A stretch of 64,000 nt of DNA from an uncultured bacterium (GTDB lineage: Bacteria; Planctomycetota; UBA8742; UBA2392): the NCBI GenBank assembly GCA_938014885.1, contig CALLQI010000010.1, positions 93,917 to 157,916 of the forward strand. Direction: 5' to 3'. Position numbers and translations under genes: made by a program. Position 1 is the first letter of the stretch, and every line of letters starts with the position of its first letter. This document shows, in pieces, positions 24,190-32,949 of this stretch. A model generated the notes under the pieces. The model was not told where the DNA came from. It did not search any database and was given only the letters and a program-made list of their open reading frames with translations.

Positions 24190-24412
24190 TCCCGGCCGCT
24201 CACACGTCATAGACCTGGCGGGCCAGTCCAAGCTGATGCAGAGGTGGATCGACGGGTTCTACAGACGCTAATCTTACAACTGCCCACGTATGGCGGATGC
24301 ATTCAGTGCGATTGAGAGTTGCCACCGGCAGTTGCATCTGGTAGGAATAGGACATTCGGGAACAGGTGCAACTCGCCGCAATGGGCAGCGGAAATCGCTT
24401 TCGGAGAAAGCC

Positions 24413-27202
24413 ATGGTCAGGTCGTGTGTGTTGTTCTTCTTACTTGCGATGGGTGCCGGGTCGCTGGCTGCCGTCCCTATCAAACTTGAGTACTCGGTCA
24501 CAGGTACGGGGCCATACACGTACACGTTCACGATGACGCTGGATAACAACGATAGCACCTGGACGGCCGGCTCCAACCAGGGCTGGGGGTGGTTGATCTT
24601 TGGCGACGCAATGAGCACTGCTTCGCCACTTACCGGCTGGGTTCTCACAAGTGCAGTCCCATCGCCCTGGACCGGGATGTCCAGTTCGGGCGGTGGCCAC
24701 AATGGACCGACGTTCTCCAGCGTATCCACATACTGGGTTCCTACTGCGTTGAACGAAACGCGTACCTGGACCGGCACTTCCACGGCCAACCTAACCCAAG
24801 GCCAGATGCTGTGGTCCACGCTTCTCACCCAGAACAGCGCAGTGGGAGCCAACTTCACGGTCGCCAATCGCATTGATCCCAGTATCACTGTGGCCAATGT
24901 TGCCGGCACGCAGACCGGCGTTGACTACAACGCACAGGGCGCGGGTAACAATGGCGTGGTGGCCGGTCGCTTCTCGTTGACCAGCAACCAATACTCCGGC
25001 GCGACGTTGAACTCGATTTCGGTTCAGGCGGCTGGAACAGGCAACGACCAGACCGACTTGAACTACGTCGCCGTTTTCCGTGACGATGGCGACAACATAT
25101 TCAACGCCGCAGACACGCAGATTGGCAGCACGGCCACAGGCTTCCCTGCCGACGACGGAACAGCCGTGTTTACAGTGCAGGCTGGACAAAACAGCTTCAG
25201 CACCAACGAAACAAGAAACTACTGGATCGTCGTGAAACTGTCCGGTCAGGCGTCACCCGGCGAGACGTTCACGCAGCGCATCAGCGACATCGGACTTGGA
25301 GGAAGCACTTTCAAGCTCGGCGTTCCCACGGCGCTCAATGCCGGATTGATTGTGAATACGCCCAACTTTGTGATTGCCGATGCGAGTGCCGGTACGGCGG
25401 CTACGGCATCCATCGGAACCGACGGCCATGTTTGCCAGACATTCACGGTGGCGTATGCGACCGGCCCGGATGACAAGCCTTCGAGCATCACCATCACGGG
25501 GCTTGGCACTGCCGATGAATCGACCGACCTTTCCGACGTTGAACTCTGGCACGACAGTGACAGCAGCGGCGACTTTGACGCACTGCTGGACACGCTTGTC
25601 GACAACGGCAGCTATGCGCTCGACAACGGTACGGTCGTGTTCGACATGACGTCGCACGCTAACTTCCAGGCGGGCAACACACGGCGGTTCTTCGTCGTCT
25701 ATGACCTGAGCCTGTCGGGCAGCCAAGGTGAGACGTTCAGCTGCTATGTGTCAGCAGCGGCCAACGGTGCGGCCGGTGGCGTGGCATCTGGCCTGCCGAC
25801 ACCATCAACCAGCGGAACCGCTGGACTTGTGGTCGACGCCAACTCTCTGAACGTAACGCTGAACGGCCCGGGTTCCGCCACCGCTGTCGACAACGACGCA
25901 TCCGGCGCCACCGGCGACGGTGAGCTGCTTTGCGATGTCACTCTGGCCGCGGCGCCGGGCGGTGACTGGACCATCAATACAATGACGTTCGTAGCAACAG
26001 GCACCGGAAGCCACGACACGGCCTACAGCGAAGTTGCGCTTTACCGCGACAACGGCAACGGCACCTGGGATGGCGCTGGCACGGACACTTTGGAAGGCAC
26101 GGCGGCCACGAGCTTCAGCGCCAGTGATGATGTCGTCTTCAATGTGTCATCCTCACCAGCCATCACCGCGGGGACTTCGCGCCGATACTTCCTGGTTGGT
26201 GTGCTGAACGGGACCGCGACTTCAGGACAGACATTCAACGCGCGACTCGACGCCATGACAGCCACACCGCCAGCTGGTGGCCAAGTTGTCGGACTGCCAA
26301 CTTCCAACTCGACGGCGCTGGTGATTGCGGCCTCGGCGCTGACGGTCGCCAATGCGCCGGGGGCACCGGCAGCATTCCTGCATGATTCCGGCACGACCCT
26401 GAACCATGCGTTGGCTCGCTTCCGGATGTCCGCCAGCAATGACAGCATCGACGTAAGCGGTGTCACGCTGACCACCGCGGGCACGGGCAGCTGGACGACG
26501 GACGTTACCGCAGTGCAGGTATGGCAGGACAATGGCGACGGCCTGTTCAACAGCGGTACCGACACCATGCTCTTTGCCGGCACCGGCGGGGCGACGGTGG
26601 TCGCTGCGTTGACCAGCAACGTAACCGTACCCAACTCGGGCAGCGCTGACCTGTGGGTTGTGGTCAACTTGGCGGCAACCGCAGGAGCCGGGCTATCCAG
26701 CCCGGTGACCTTCAGCGCGTCGATTTCAGCAACCACGGACGTGGCCGCCACCAGCACTGTTCTGCTTGGCACGCCCGCACCGCAATCGTCGGAGTTGAGC
26801 GCCGTGGACTTTTTCGTAACCACGTTTACGCCCGTGGCCGATGTGACCGGCGGTGGCTTGCCGATCACGATCACGGGTTCGGGTTTCGTCAGCCCGGTCA
26901 CCGTGACTATCAACGGTGTGGTATGTCCGGGCACGGCAGTCGTGACGCCGACGCAGATCACCGGTCTGTTTGTACCGCCGGGCAGCGGGTCGAATCGCCC
27001 GATTGCCCTCACGAACGGCGGCATGGCACCGGTTACGTTGACGCAGACATTCTCGTACGGCAGCGGCGGCCTGTCGTCTGGAGGCGGTGGTGGTGGGGGA
27101 GGCGGCGGTGGTTGTGTCACCCAGGGCGCTGGCACCGGGGCTGTGATGCTGGCGGGATTTGCCCTGCTGGCTCTGTCGGCACGACGCCGTCGGAAGGCGT
27201 AG
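24413..27202 (+). CDS. Large surface protein with IPT/TIG domain and C-terminal sorting tail
   Basis: The 929-residue protein starts MVRSCVLFFLLAMGAGSLAA, a signal peptide, with GGAGAAAG upstream; longer readings from 24290 lack a signal and are rejected. The body repeats a unit of about 150 residues four times. Each carries a segment like VAVFRDDGDNIFNAADTQIG or VQVWQDNGDGLFNSGTDTML, which looks like a calcium-binding Asp-rich turn. An IPT/TIG domain follows (TSTFTPVADVTGGGLPITIT type, with VTINGVVC). The tail is a poly-Gly run, Cys901, a hydrophobic helix (VMLAGFALLALSA) and RRRRKA. That is the layout of GlyGly-CTERM/MYXO-CTERM-like sorting signals, where an intramembrane protease or sortase-like enzyme releases or anchors the protein. 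Probably displayed on the cell surface. Confidence 0.8.
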   Translation: MVRSCVLFFLLAMGAGSLAAVPIKLEYSVTGTGPYTYTFTMTLDNNDSTWTAGSNQGWGWLIFGDAMSTASPLTGWVLTSAVPSPWTGMSSSGGGHNGPTFSSVSTYWVPTALNETRTWTGTSTANLTQGQMLWSTLLTQNSAVGANFTVANRIDPSITVANVAGTQTGVDYNAQGAGNNGVVAGRFSLTSNQYSGATLNSISVQAAGTGNDQTDLNYVAVFRDDGDNIFNAADTQIGSTATGFPADDGTAVFTVQAGQNSFSTNETRNYWIVVKLSGQASPGETFTQRISDIGLGGSTFKLGVPTALNAGLIVNTPNFVIADASAGTAATASIGTDGHVCQTFTVAYATGPDDKPSSITITGLGTADESTDLSDVELWHDSDSSGDFDALLDTLVDNGSYALDNGTVVFDMTSHANFQAGNTRRFFVVYDLSLSGSQGETFSCYVSAAANGAAGGVASGLPTPSTSGTAGLVVDANSLNVTLNGPGSATAVDNDASGATGDGELLCDVTLAAAPGGDWTINTMTFVATGTGSHDTAYSEVALYRDNGNGTWDGAGTDTLEGTAATSFSASDDVVFNVSSSPAITAGTSRRYFLVGVLNGTATSGQTFNARLDAMTATPPAGGQVVGLPTSNSTALVIAASALTVANAPGAPAAFLHDSGTTLNHALARFRMSASNDSIDVSGVTLTTAGTGSWTTDVTAVQVWQDNGDGLFNSGTDTMLFAGTGGATVVAALTSNVTVPNSGSADLWVVVNLAATAGAGLSSPVTFSASISATTDVAATSTVLLGTPAPQSSELSAVDFFVTTFTPVADVTGGGLPITITGSGFVSPVTVTINGVVCPGTAVVTPTQITGLFVPPGSGSNRPIALTNGGMAPVTLTQTFSYGSGGLSSGGGGGGGGGGGCVTQGAGTGAVMLAGFALLALSARRRRKA

Positions 27203-27228
27203 GCGGCAGCAACTGATTCAGCAACATG

Positions 27229-27254
27229 CGCGGGCGACGAATTCGTCGCCCGCG
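27229..27254. terminator. Bidirectional hairpin between surface protein gene and helicase gene
   Basis: CGCGGGCGACGAA directly followed by TTCGTCGCCCGCG, a perfect 13-bp palindrome with no unpaired loop bases, lying between two convergent genes. A short TAGTTTAA follows on the plus strand. Confidence 0.65.
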
Positions 27255-27281
27255 TAGTTTAACCCGGCCTAGTGTGCTGCT

Positions 27282-29549
27282 TTACAGCTTTTCGAGGCGG
27301 GCGAACTCGGTTGCTAAGCTCTTTTCGCCCCAGCCGGGGAAGTTTACTTTGATGCGGCCGGAGGCGCTTACGTCCATTACTTTGCCTACTCCGAACACCG
27401 CGTGTCTTACCCGGTCGCCGCTGTGCAGCGTTGTGGCGTCGGCGGGTTCTTCTACGGGGCGGCCGGCTACGGCCTTCCTTGCCTGGCCCAAGTGATCGGC
27501 GGGGCCGTCTTCCACTGGCGGCACGTCGCCGAAGTCGAACGGGTCGTCGTTGTCATCGGTGCGCTGGGCCGGCTTCACGTTGCCTTTGAACCAGGCCGCG
27601 AAGTCGGTCACGGGCATGCCGCTGCCGCCGCTTTGGTCGTCTACTTCGGTCAGCTCGCCGGGCACTTCGTTCAGGAAGCGCGAGGGCGCGTTGCGTTGCG
27701 AACGCCCGAAGGCCTCACGGTGTCGCGCGTAGCTCAGCGTCAGGAAGCGCCGCGCGCGGGTGATGCCGACGTAACACAGCCGCCGCTCTTCCTCAATGTC
27801 GCCGTCGCCCTGGATGCTTCGCGCGTGGGGCAGCACGTTTTCTTCCATGCCGGTCAGGAACACGGCCGGGAACTCGAGGCCCTTGGCGCTGTGCAGGGTC
27901 ATCAGCTTCACTGCTTCGCCATCTACATCCAGGCGGTCGGTGTCGCTGATCAGGGCCACCTGCTCAAGCCAACTTGACAGGTCAAGATCAGGGTTTTCCT
28001 GCCCGTGGGTGCGCGCGTCGGAGATGAGCTCCTTCACGTTCTCGATGCGGTCGGCGGCGCGCGGGTCCACGTCGGCCTCAAGCGCGCGCAGGTAGCCGCT
28101 GCCATCAAGCACCTTCTGCAGTACGTCTTCAATCGGGAACAGCTCGCCGGCCAGCACGTTGTCGAACACGGCCGCAAACTCGCGCAGGCCGCTGACTGCC
28201 TTTTTCTGCAAGCGCGCGATGCCGAGCTTGGCGGGGTCGCGCGCGGCATCAACCAGCGTCACGCCCTTGGCCAGTGCGGCCTCATGCAGCTTGGCGATGG
28301 TGCCTTCGCCCACGCCGCGCGCGGGTCGTGTGATGGCGCGGGTGAAGGCCACCAGGTCGCGCGGGTTCACCAGCAGGCGCAGCCACGCCAGCACATCCTT
28401 GATCTCGAGGCGCTGGTAAAACGCCACCGCGCCGACGATCTGGTAGGGGAGCTTGCGTTCACGCAACGCCTGTTCCAGCGCGCGGCTTTGGGCGTTGGTG
28501 CGGTAGAAGACCGCGACTTCACCCGGGCGCACGTCTTTCTCGCGCAGCTTTTCGATGCGCGCGGCGACCAGCCTGGCCTCGTGGGTTTCGGTCTGGCACT
28601 TGAGGATGCTGACGGGTGTGCCGGGCTCATTGTCGGTCGTGAGGTCCTTGTTCTTGCGCGCGAAGTTGTGCTTCACCAGCGCGTCGGCGGCCTTGACGAT
28701 GGTGGCCGTGCTGCGGTAGTTGCGCCCCAGCACGACGGTCTTGGCGCCGCTGAAGTCGCGCTCAAAGTTCAGGATGTTCTTGATGTCGGCGCCGCGCCAG
28801 CTGTAGATGCTCTGGTCCGGGTCGCCGGTAACGCAGATGTTGCGGTGGTTTTCAGCCAGCAGCTTGGCCAGGCGGTACTGGATCTGGTTGGTGTCCTGGT
28901 ATTCGTCGATCAGCAGGTGCGTGAAGCGCCCTCGGTATTTCTCCAGCACGTCGTGGTGCTTCAGGAACAGCTCAAGCGGCCGCGTCAGCAGGTCGTCGAA
29001 GTCCATGGCGTTGGCCTGCACCAGCGCGTCTTGATAGCGCGCGAAGATGTCGGCGACGGCCTTGCTTGCGGGGTCAAAGGCCCCGGCGCGGAACGTCTCG
29101 GGCTCAATCCCGCGGTTCTTGGCGTCGCTGATCATGTGGCCGGCGGCGCTGGCGGTAACGAACGCGCTGTCGATCTTGAGTTCCTTCATGATCGAGCGGA
29201 TCAGCGACTCGCGGTCGTCCGTGTCGTAGATGCTGAAATCGCGCGAGAAGCCAAGCCGGTCAGCCTCGCGCCGCATCAGCCACGCGCCGAAGCTGTGGAA
29301 GGTGCTGACGTGCAGCTCGTCGATGGGGTGAAAGCGCGCGACGCGGCTGCGCATTTCCGAGGCGGCCTTGTTGGTGAAGGTCATGGCCAGGATGCGCCAG
29401 GGCTGGATGCCCGTGTCCAGCATGTGCGCGATGCGCGAGGTAATCACGCGCGTCTTGCCTGATCCCGGGCCGGCCAGCACCAGCAGCGGCCCGTCCAGGG
29501 TGGTGACGGCCTCGCGCTGTTCGGGATTCAGGTCATCCAGCAGTGACAT
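27282..29549 (-). CDS. pcrA: UvrD/PcrA-type DNA helicase
   Basis: A superfamily 1A 3'-5' helicase used in nucleotide excision repair, replication and removal of stalled RNA polymerase. The 755-residue protein begins MSLLDDLNPEQREAVTTLDG (Q-motif region). It has Walker A GPGSGKTR near 27-34, ILAMTFTNKAA (motif Ia), DEYQDTNQ (motif II), GDPDQSIYSWRGAD (motif III), LGRNYRSTATI (motif IV), and MTLHSAKGLEFPAVFL with VGITRAR. The C-terminus HSGDRVRHAVFGVGKVMDVS is the Tudor-like domain that contacts RNA polymerase in PcrA/UvrD. A TATTCT box ends 7 bases before the ATG and no ribosome-binding site is seen, suggesting a leaderless mRNA. Confidence 0.95.
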   Translation of the reverse strand: MSLLDDLNPEQREAVTTLDGPLLVLAGPGSGKTRVITSRIAHMLDTGIQPWRILAMTFTNKAASEMRSRVARFHPIDELHVSTFHSFGAWLMRREADRLGFSRDFSIYDTDDRESLIRSIMKELKIDSAFVTASAAGHMISDAKNRGIEPETFRAGAFDPASKAVADIFARYQDALVQANAMDFDDLLTRPLELFLKHHDVLEKYRGRFTHLLIDEYQDTNQIQYRLAKLLAENHRNICVTGDPDQSIYSWRGADIKNILNFERDFSGAKTVVLGRNYRSTATIVKAADALVKHNFARKNKDLTTDNEPGTPVSILKCQTETHEARLVAARIEKLREKDVRPGEVAVFYRTNAQSRALEQALRERKLPYQIVGAVAFYQRLEIKDVLAWLRLLVNPRDLVAFTRAITRPARGVGEGTIAKLHEAALAKGVTLVDAARDPAKLGIARLQKKAVSGLREFAAVFDNVLAGELFPIEDVLQKVLDGSGYLRALEADVDPRAADRIENVKELISDARTHGQENPDLDLSSWLEQVALISDTDRLDVDGEAVKLMTLHSAKGLEFPAVFLTGMEENVLPHARSIQGDGDIEEERRLCYVGITRARRFLTLSYARHREAFGRSQRNAPSRFLNEVPGELTEVDDQSGGSGMPVTDFAAWFKGNVKPAQRTDDNDDPFDFGDVPPVEDGPADHLGQARKAVAGRPVEEPADATTLHSGDRVRHAVFGVGKVMDVSASGRIKVNFPGWGEKSLATEFARLEKL

Positions 29550-29556
29550 GATTGCG

Positions 29557-29562
29557 AGAATA
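29557..29562 (-). promoter_or_regulatory. -10 box directly before the helicase gene (leaderless-type)
   Basis: TATTCT on the minus strand, 7 bases before the ATG at 29549, so transcription should start at the initiation codon itself. Confidence 0.4.
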
Positions 29563-29610
29563 CCGGTGCCGGGCCGCTTGTTCTACGGTGGGTTGCGGGG
29601 GCTTTGTTCG

Positions 29611-29616
29611 TATACT
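29611..29616 (+). promoter_or_regulatory. Probable -10 box of the squalene-repeat protein gene
   Basis: TATACT, 30 bases before the ATG at 29646, with CGGAG between. No clear -35. Confidence 0.4.
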
Positions 29617-29645
29617 GTCTGCACGCCAAAACGTCGGAGCTGACC

Positions 29646-30887
29646 ATGAAGTTGAAGGCCCTCACGATAGTGCTGCTCAGCGCCTGCCTGCTCGCGTTTA
29701 CGCATTCGCCCACGGTGTACGCCGTGGACGTTGATGAAATGGGCGACCCGCGCCCTGACGCCAACGACATGATCGTCGCCGCCGCCGTGGACCGCGGGCT
29801 TGCGCACCTGGCCAAGATCCAGAATTCGGACGGCAGCTGGTCCAACGACATCGGCAACAAGCTGGGCGACCGCTACCAGGTCAACCGTAACGGCGTGAAC
29901 AAGCCGCACGTGGGCGTCACCGCGATCTGCTGCATGGCCTTCATGTCGGCCGGGCACACGCCCTATCGCGGGCGCTACTACGACGTAGTGGCGCGAGGCC
30001 TGAGTTTCATCCAGAACGCGACCGCCAAGAACGGCTGGATCAGCAAGCATGAGTCACGCATGTACAGCCACGCCTTTGCAACGCTGTTCCTGGCCGAGGT
30101 GTACGGGCAGACCAACAACAACGAGGCGCGTTCCAAGCTGCGTGACTCCATCGACTTCATTCAAAAGTCGCAGAATACGCAGGGTGCCTGGCGCTACAGC
30201 CCGGCGCAGCTTGATTCGGACATGTCGATCTGCGTGTGCCAGTTGCAGGCGATGCGTGCCGCCGCCAACGTCGGCGTCATCATTGACAAGGAAGACCTGC
30301 AGGTCGTTGAGCGCAACGGCGACAAAGTCGTGATCCACAAGGGCATCGAGGCCGCCAAGATGTACGTGCGCCGCAGCTATGTGCGCCCCGGCGACGCGGG
30401 CTTCAGCACGCCGGGCAGCTTCCGGTACCAGTTGGATTGGGACGGCCGCGCAACCTTTGCACTGACGGCGGCGGGCGTGGTGGCGCTGCAGAGCACGGGC
30501 GAATATGGCTCGCACAGTTACGTGGACCCGGCCGACGGGCGCACCTACACGATCGACTTTGCGCAAAGCATCCAGTTCCTGCGCAACAACCGGCCTGACC
30601 GCAGCGCGACGTACCTTTCGCCGGGCTGGCAGGGTTGCGATTACGGCTTCTGGTACGGGCACTACTATTCGGCGCAGGCGATGTACCAGTACCAGTTCGT
30701 GAACCCTCGCTACTGGACCGAATGGAACGAGCAAAACCGCAAGCACTTCCTGAAGCTGCAGCACAGCAACGGCGCTTGGACCGATGAAATCGGTGGCTGG
30801 AGCCCCGACAACAACGCCTTTGCAACCGCGATGGCATGCCTGATTTTGAGCATCCCGCGCGGGCTGCTGCCGATTTTCCAGGCCTGA
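29646..30887 (+). CDS. Exported prenyltransferase/squalene-oxidase-repeat protein
   Basis: The 413-residue protein has a signal peptide (MKLKALTIVLLSACLLAFTH, cleaved after about TVYA). A series of alpha-alpha repeats of the terpene-cyclase/prenyltransferase beta-subunit kind follows, marked by the repeated G-(A/S)-W motif: QNSDGSWSND, NGWISKHESRMYSHAF, TQGAWRYSPAQLDSD, QGCDYGFWYGHYYSAQAM, SNGAWTDEIG. These form an alpha/alpha toroid. Such exported proteins are abundant in Planctomycetota; an enzymatic role is not shown, and the DxDD proton donor of hopene cyclases is not clearly present. The stop codon lies one base before the amrS start, so the two genes probably form an operon. Confidence 0.85.
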   Translation: MKLKALTIVLLSACLLAFTHSPTVYAVDVDEMGDPRPDANDMIVAAAVDRGLAHLAKIQNSDGSWSNDIGNKLGDRYQVNRNGVNKPHVGVTAICCMAFMSAGHTPYRGRYYDVVARGLSFIQNATAKNGWISKHESRMYSHAFATLFLAEVYGQTNNNEARSKLRDSIDFIQKSQNTQGAWRYSPAQLDSDMSICVCQLQAMRAAANVGVIIDKEDLQVVERNGDKVVIHKGIEAAKMYVRRSYVRPGDAGFSTPGSFRYQLDWDGRATFALTAAGVVALQSTGEYGSHSYVDPADGRTYTIDFAQSIQFLRNNRPDRSATYLSPGWQGCDYGFWYGHYYSAQAMYQYQFVNPRYWTEWNEQNRKHFLKLQHSNGAWTDEIGGWSPDNNAFATAMACLILSIPRGLLPIFQA

Positions 30888-30888
30888 T

Positions 30889-31980
30889 ATGTCCGAGCTT
30901 TTCGACCCATCCGCGACCGTGCCCACCACCCACTGGCACACGTTGCCGGATGGGCGGGCCCAATGCGACATCTGCCCGCGCGAATGCAAACTTGCCGATG
31001 GCCAGCGCGGCTTCTGCTTCGTGCGCGGCAACCAGGGCGGCAGGATTGTGCTGACCACCTTCGGCCGCAGCAGCGGCTTCTGCATTGACCCCATCGAAAA
31101 GAAGCCGCTGGCACACTTCCTGCCGGGCACGCCGGTGCTCAGCTTCGGCACTGCGGGCTGCAACCTCGGTTGCCGCTTCTGCCAGAACTGGGACATCAGC
31201 AAATCGCGCGAAGTGGACACACTGAACGACCAGGCCGACCCGGACACAATCGCCCGCGCCGCGCAGGCCACGGGCTGCCGCAGTGTGGCCTTCACGTACA
31301 ACGACCCGGTGATTTTTCATGAATACGCGATTGCCGTGGCGCAGGCCTGTCGCGCGCGCGGCATCCGCACCGTGGCCGTCACCGCGGGCTACCAGAACGC
31401 TGACGCCCGGCGTGAGTTTTACCAGCACATGGATGCCGCCAACGTGGACCTGAAGGGCTTCACGGAAGAGTTCTACCAGCGCGTGTGCATCGGCCACCTG
31501 CAGCCGGTGCTGGACACGCTGAAGTACATCCGCCATGAAACGAAGTGCTGGCTTGAGATCACGACGCTGCTGATCCCCGGCAAGAATGACTCGGATGCTG
31601 AGCTGCAGCGCCTTGCCGAATGGTGCGCGCGTGAACTGGGGCCGGATGTGCCTCTGCATTTCTCGGCCTTTCACCCGGACTTCAAGATGCTGGATGTGCC
31701 GGCCACACCGGCCGAGACGCTGACCCGCGCGCGGCGCATCGCGATGAAGGCGGGGCTGCGTTACGTGTACACCGGCAACGTGCATGATGTGGCCGGCGAC
31801 ACAACCAGTTGCCACCACTGCGGCGAAAAGCTGATCGTGCGCGACTGGTACACGCTGCTGCAATGGAACTTGCGCGACGGCGCCTGCCCCAAGTGTGGCA
31901 CCGCCTGCGCCGGCGTGTTCGAAGCCAAACCCGGCACGTGGGGAGCCCGCAGGCAACCGGTAAGGCTGCGCGACTTTTAG
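30889..31980 (+). CDS. amrS: AmmeMemoRadiSam-system radical SAM enzyme
   Basis: The 363-residue protein carries the radical SAM cluster motif C91-NLG-C95-RF-C98 within FGTAGCNLGCRFCQNW. N-terminal cysteines (C26, C29, C33, C43 in CDICPRECKLADGQRGFC) and GFCIDPIEKKPLAHFLPG are all characteristic of AmrS. A C-terminal zinc-ribbon-like part (CHHCGEK, then CPKCGTAC) is an addition seen in some members. AmrS works with AMMECR1- and Memo-type proteins in a system whose chemistry is not well defined; neither partner is next to it here. It starts one base after the preceding gene's stop. Confidence 0.9.
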   Translation: MSELFDPSATVPTTHWHTLPDGRAQCDICPRECKLADGQRGFCFVRGNQGGRIVLTTFGRSSGFCIDPIEKKPLAHFLPGTPVLSFGTAGCNLGCRFCQNWDISKSREVDTLNDQADPDTIARAAQATGCRSVAFTYNDPVIFHEYAIAVAQACRARGIRTVAVTAGYQNADARREFYQHMDAANVDLKGFTEEFYQRVCIGHLQPVLDTLKYIRHETKCWLEITTLLIPGKNDSDAELQRLAEWCARELGPDVPLHFSAFHPDFKMLDVPATPAETLTRARRIAMKAGLRYVYTGNVHDVAGDTTSCHHCGEKLIVRDWYTLLQWNLRDGACPKCGTACAGVFEAKPGTWGARRQPVRLRDF

Positions 31981-32113
31981 GTTTGGAGGTTGGAGATTGG
32001 AGTTTGGAGGTTGGAAGTTGGAGGTTGGAGATTGAAGGCGGGAGGCGGGAGTAGCAGTAGCCTAACCCCAGACCCCAGACACCGCACTCCAGGTCCCAGG
32101 CCCCGAAACCCGG
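31981..32113 (+). repeat. Heptanucleotide-phased element filling the whole gap (19 x 7 bp)
   Basis: Nineteen 7-base units in perfect phase from the base after the amrS stop to the base before the complement of the next gene's stop. Left arm: GTTTGGA, GGTTGGA, GATTGGA, GTTTGGA, GGTTGGA, AGTTGGA, GGTTGGA, GATTGAA, GGCGGGA, GGCGGGA. Right arm: ACCCCAG, ACCCCAG, ACACCGC, ACTCCAG, GTCCCAG, GCCCCGA, AACCCGG. The arms are purine-rich and pyrimidine-rich respectively and partly complementary. Confidence 0.9.
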
Positions 32114-32938
32114 TTACACCTTCACCCATACACTGTTCTGGTACTCGGTACCGAACAGCAGCGCGCCGAAGAAGCCTATCAGCTGGTGGGTGCAGTCATC
32201 TTCATCGTCGGACCTTGTCAGCTTCAGGCCGACGCGTGCCACGGGCATACCCAGTTCTTCGCGCTGCACGACAAACAGATTGGGCAGGCCTGAAAGGTCG
32301 CGATCCAGCGGCAATCGCGGCTCCAGCATATCCAGCATCCCCAACAGGAAACGGCAGTGATTGGGGCTGATCTGTTCGGTCAGGAACAGCAGCTCGAAAA
32401 TCTGGTTGCTGCTGATGCGCCGGCCGTCTTCAAGGCGGCGCACCAGCGGCTTGTCACTTTCGAAGAAAACGCCGGGCAGGTTGCGCATCTCGGCCGGTTT
32501 GTTGCCCGTGATGCCATTGTTCTCGAGGTAGTTGCAAAGCATCGAGCCCGATGGGTCGCCGTGGCTGTCGTGGATGCGCGACATCAGCAGCGCCTCAGCC
32601 TTCATGCTGAACGGGAAATCAATCCGCGACCGGCAGCCAAAGGCAATGCTTTCGATCCGTGCGCGGCAGCCGTCGCAGCGCGCGGCAAGCTTGCCCAGTT
32701 CGCTGAATTGCTCGGTCACTTCGGCCACGGTGGCCACTTTCAACTGCCCGGTTCGGTCGCGCCCCTTCAGCGAAAGGGAAACCTTCACCGCAGATGCCAG
32801 CGCCGCTGGGTCCGTCTTGCGAGCCTTATTCATGGCCTCATTGGCGCGTTCCATGCCATAAAGCAACCGCAACATGCGGCCGGGAGGCACCAGCTCTTTC
32901 ACTTCGCACGGATAATCAACGTAGTAGGTGATGGGCAT
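32114..32938 (-). CDS. Conserved-looking protein of unknown function
   Basis: The 274-residue protein, MPITYYVDYPCEVKELVPPG onward, has no signal peptide and no clear transmembrane helix. It contains a Cys cluster (RCDGCRARIESIAFGCRSRI, about residues 88-107) that could bind a metal, and a helical segment ISSNQIFELLFLTEQISPNH. I do not recognise the family. It starts 11 bases after the aldehyde dehydrogenase stop, so the two genes are probably co-transcribed, and it converges on amrS. Confidence 0.75.
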   Translation of the reverse strand: MPITYYVDYPCEVKELVPPGRMLRLLYGMERANEAMNKARKTDPAALASAVKVSLSLKGRDRTGQLKVATVAEVTEQFSELGKLAARCDGCRARIESIAFGCRSRIDFPFSMKAEALLMSRIHDSHGDPSGSMLCNYLENNGITGNKPAEMRNLPGVFFESDKPLVRRLEDGRRISSNQIFELLFLTEQISPNHCRFLLGMLDMLEPRLPLDRDLSGLPNLFVVQREELGMPVARVGLKLTRSDDEDDCTHQLIGFFGALLFGTEYQNSVWVKV

Positions 32939-32949
32939 GGCGAGGCACT

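Larger units (their letters stand above)
23687..24412. other. Repeat-rich 726-base divergent intergenic region
   Basis: This gap between two divergent genes holds no credible coding sequence. It contains two direct copies of a GGCAACTGC-type element (23737-23860 and 23907-24040), one copy of a dispersed GC-rich repeat (24140-24189), and the leader of the surface protein gene. A possible -10 (TAATCT, 24269-24274) and a GGAGAAAG ribosome-binding site (24403-24410) serve that gene. Confidence 0.7.

Noticed and set aside
24290..24412. Upstream start of the surface protein
   Set aside because: The ATG at 24413 has GGAGAAAG upstream and begins a signal peptide; the longer version would bury the signal.
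28005..29462. 485-codon open frame opposite the helicase gene
   Set aside because: Antisense to clear helicase motifs; no domain, start site or codon pattern of its own.
29593..29598. TTGCGG as the -35 partner of TATACT at 29611
   Set aside because: The spacing is only 12 bases, too short for a sigma-70 promoter.
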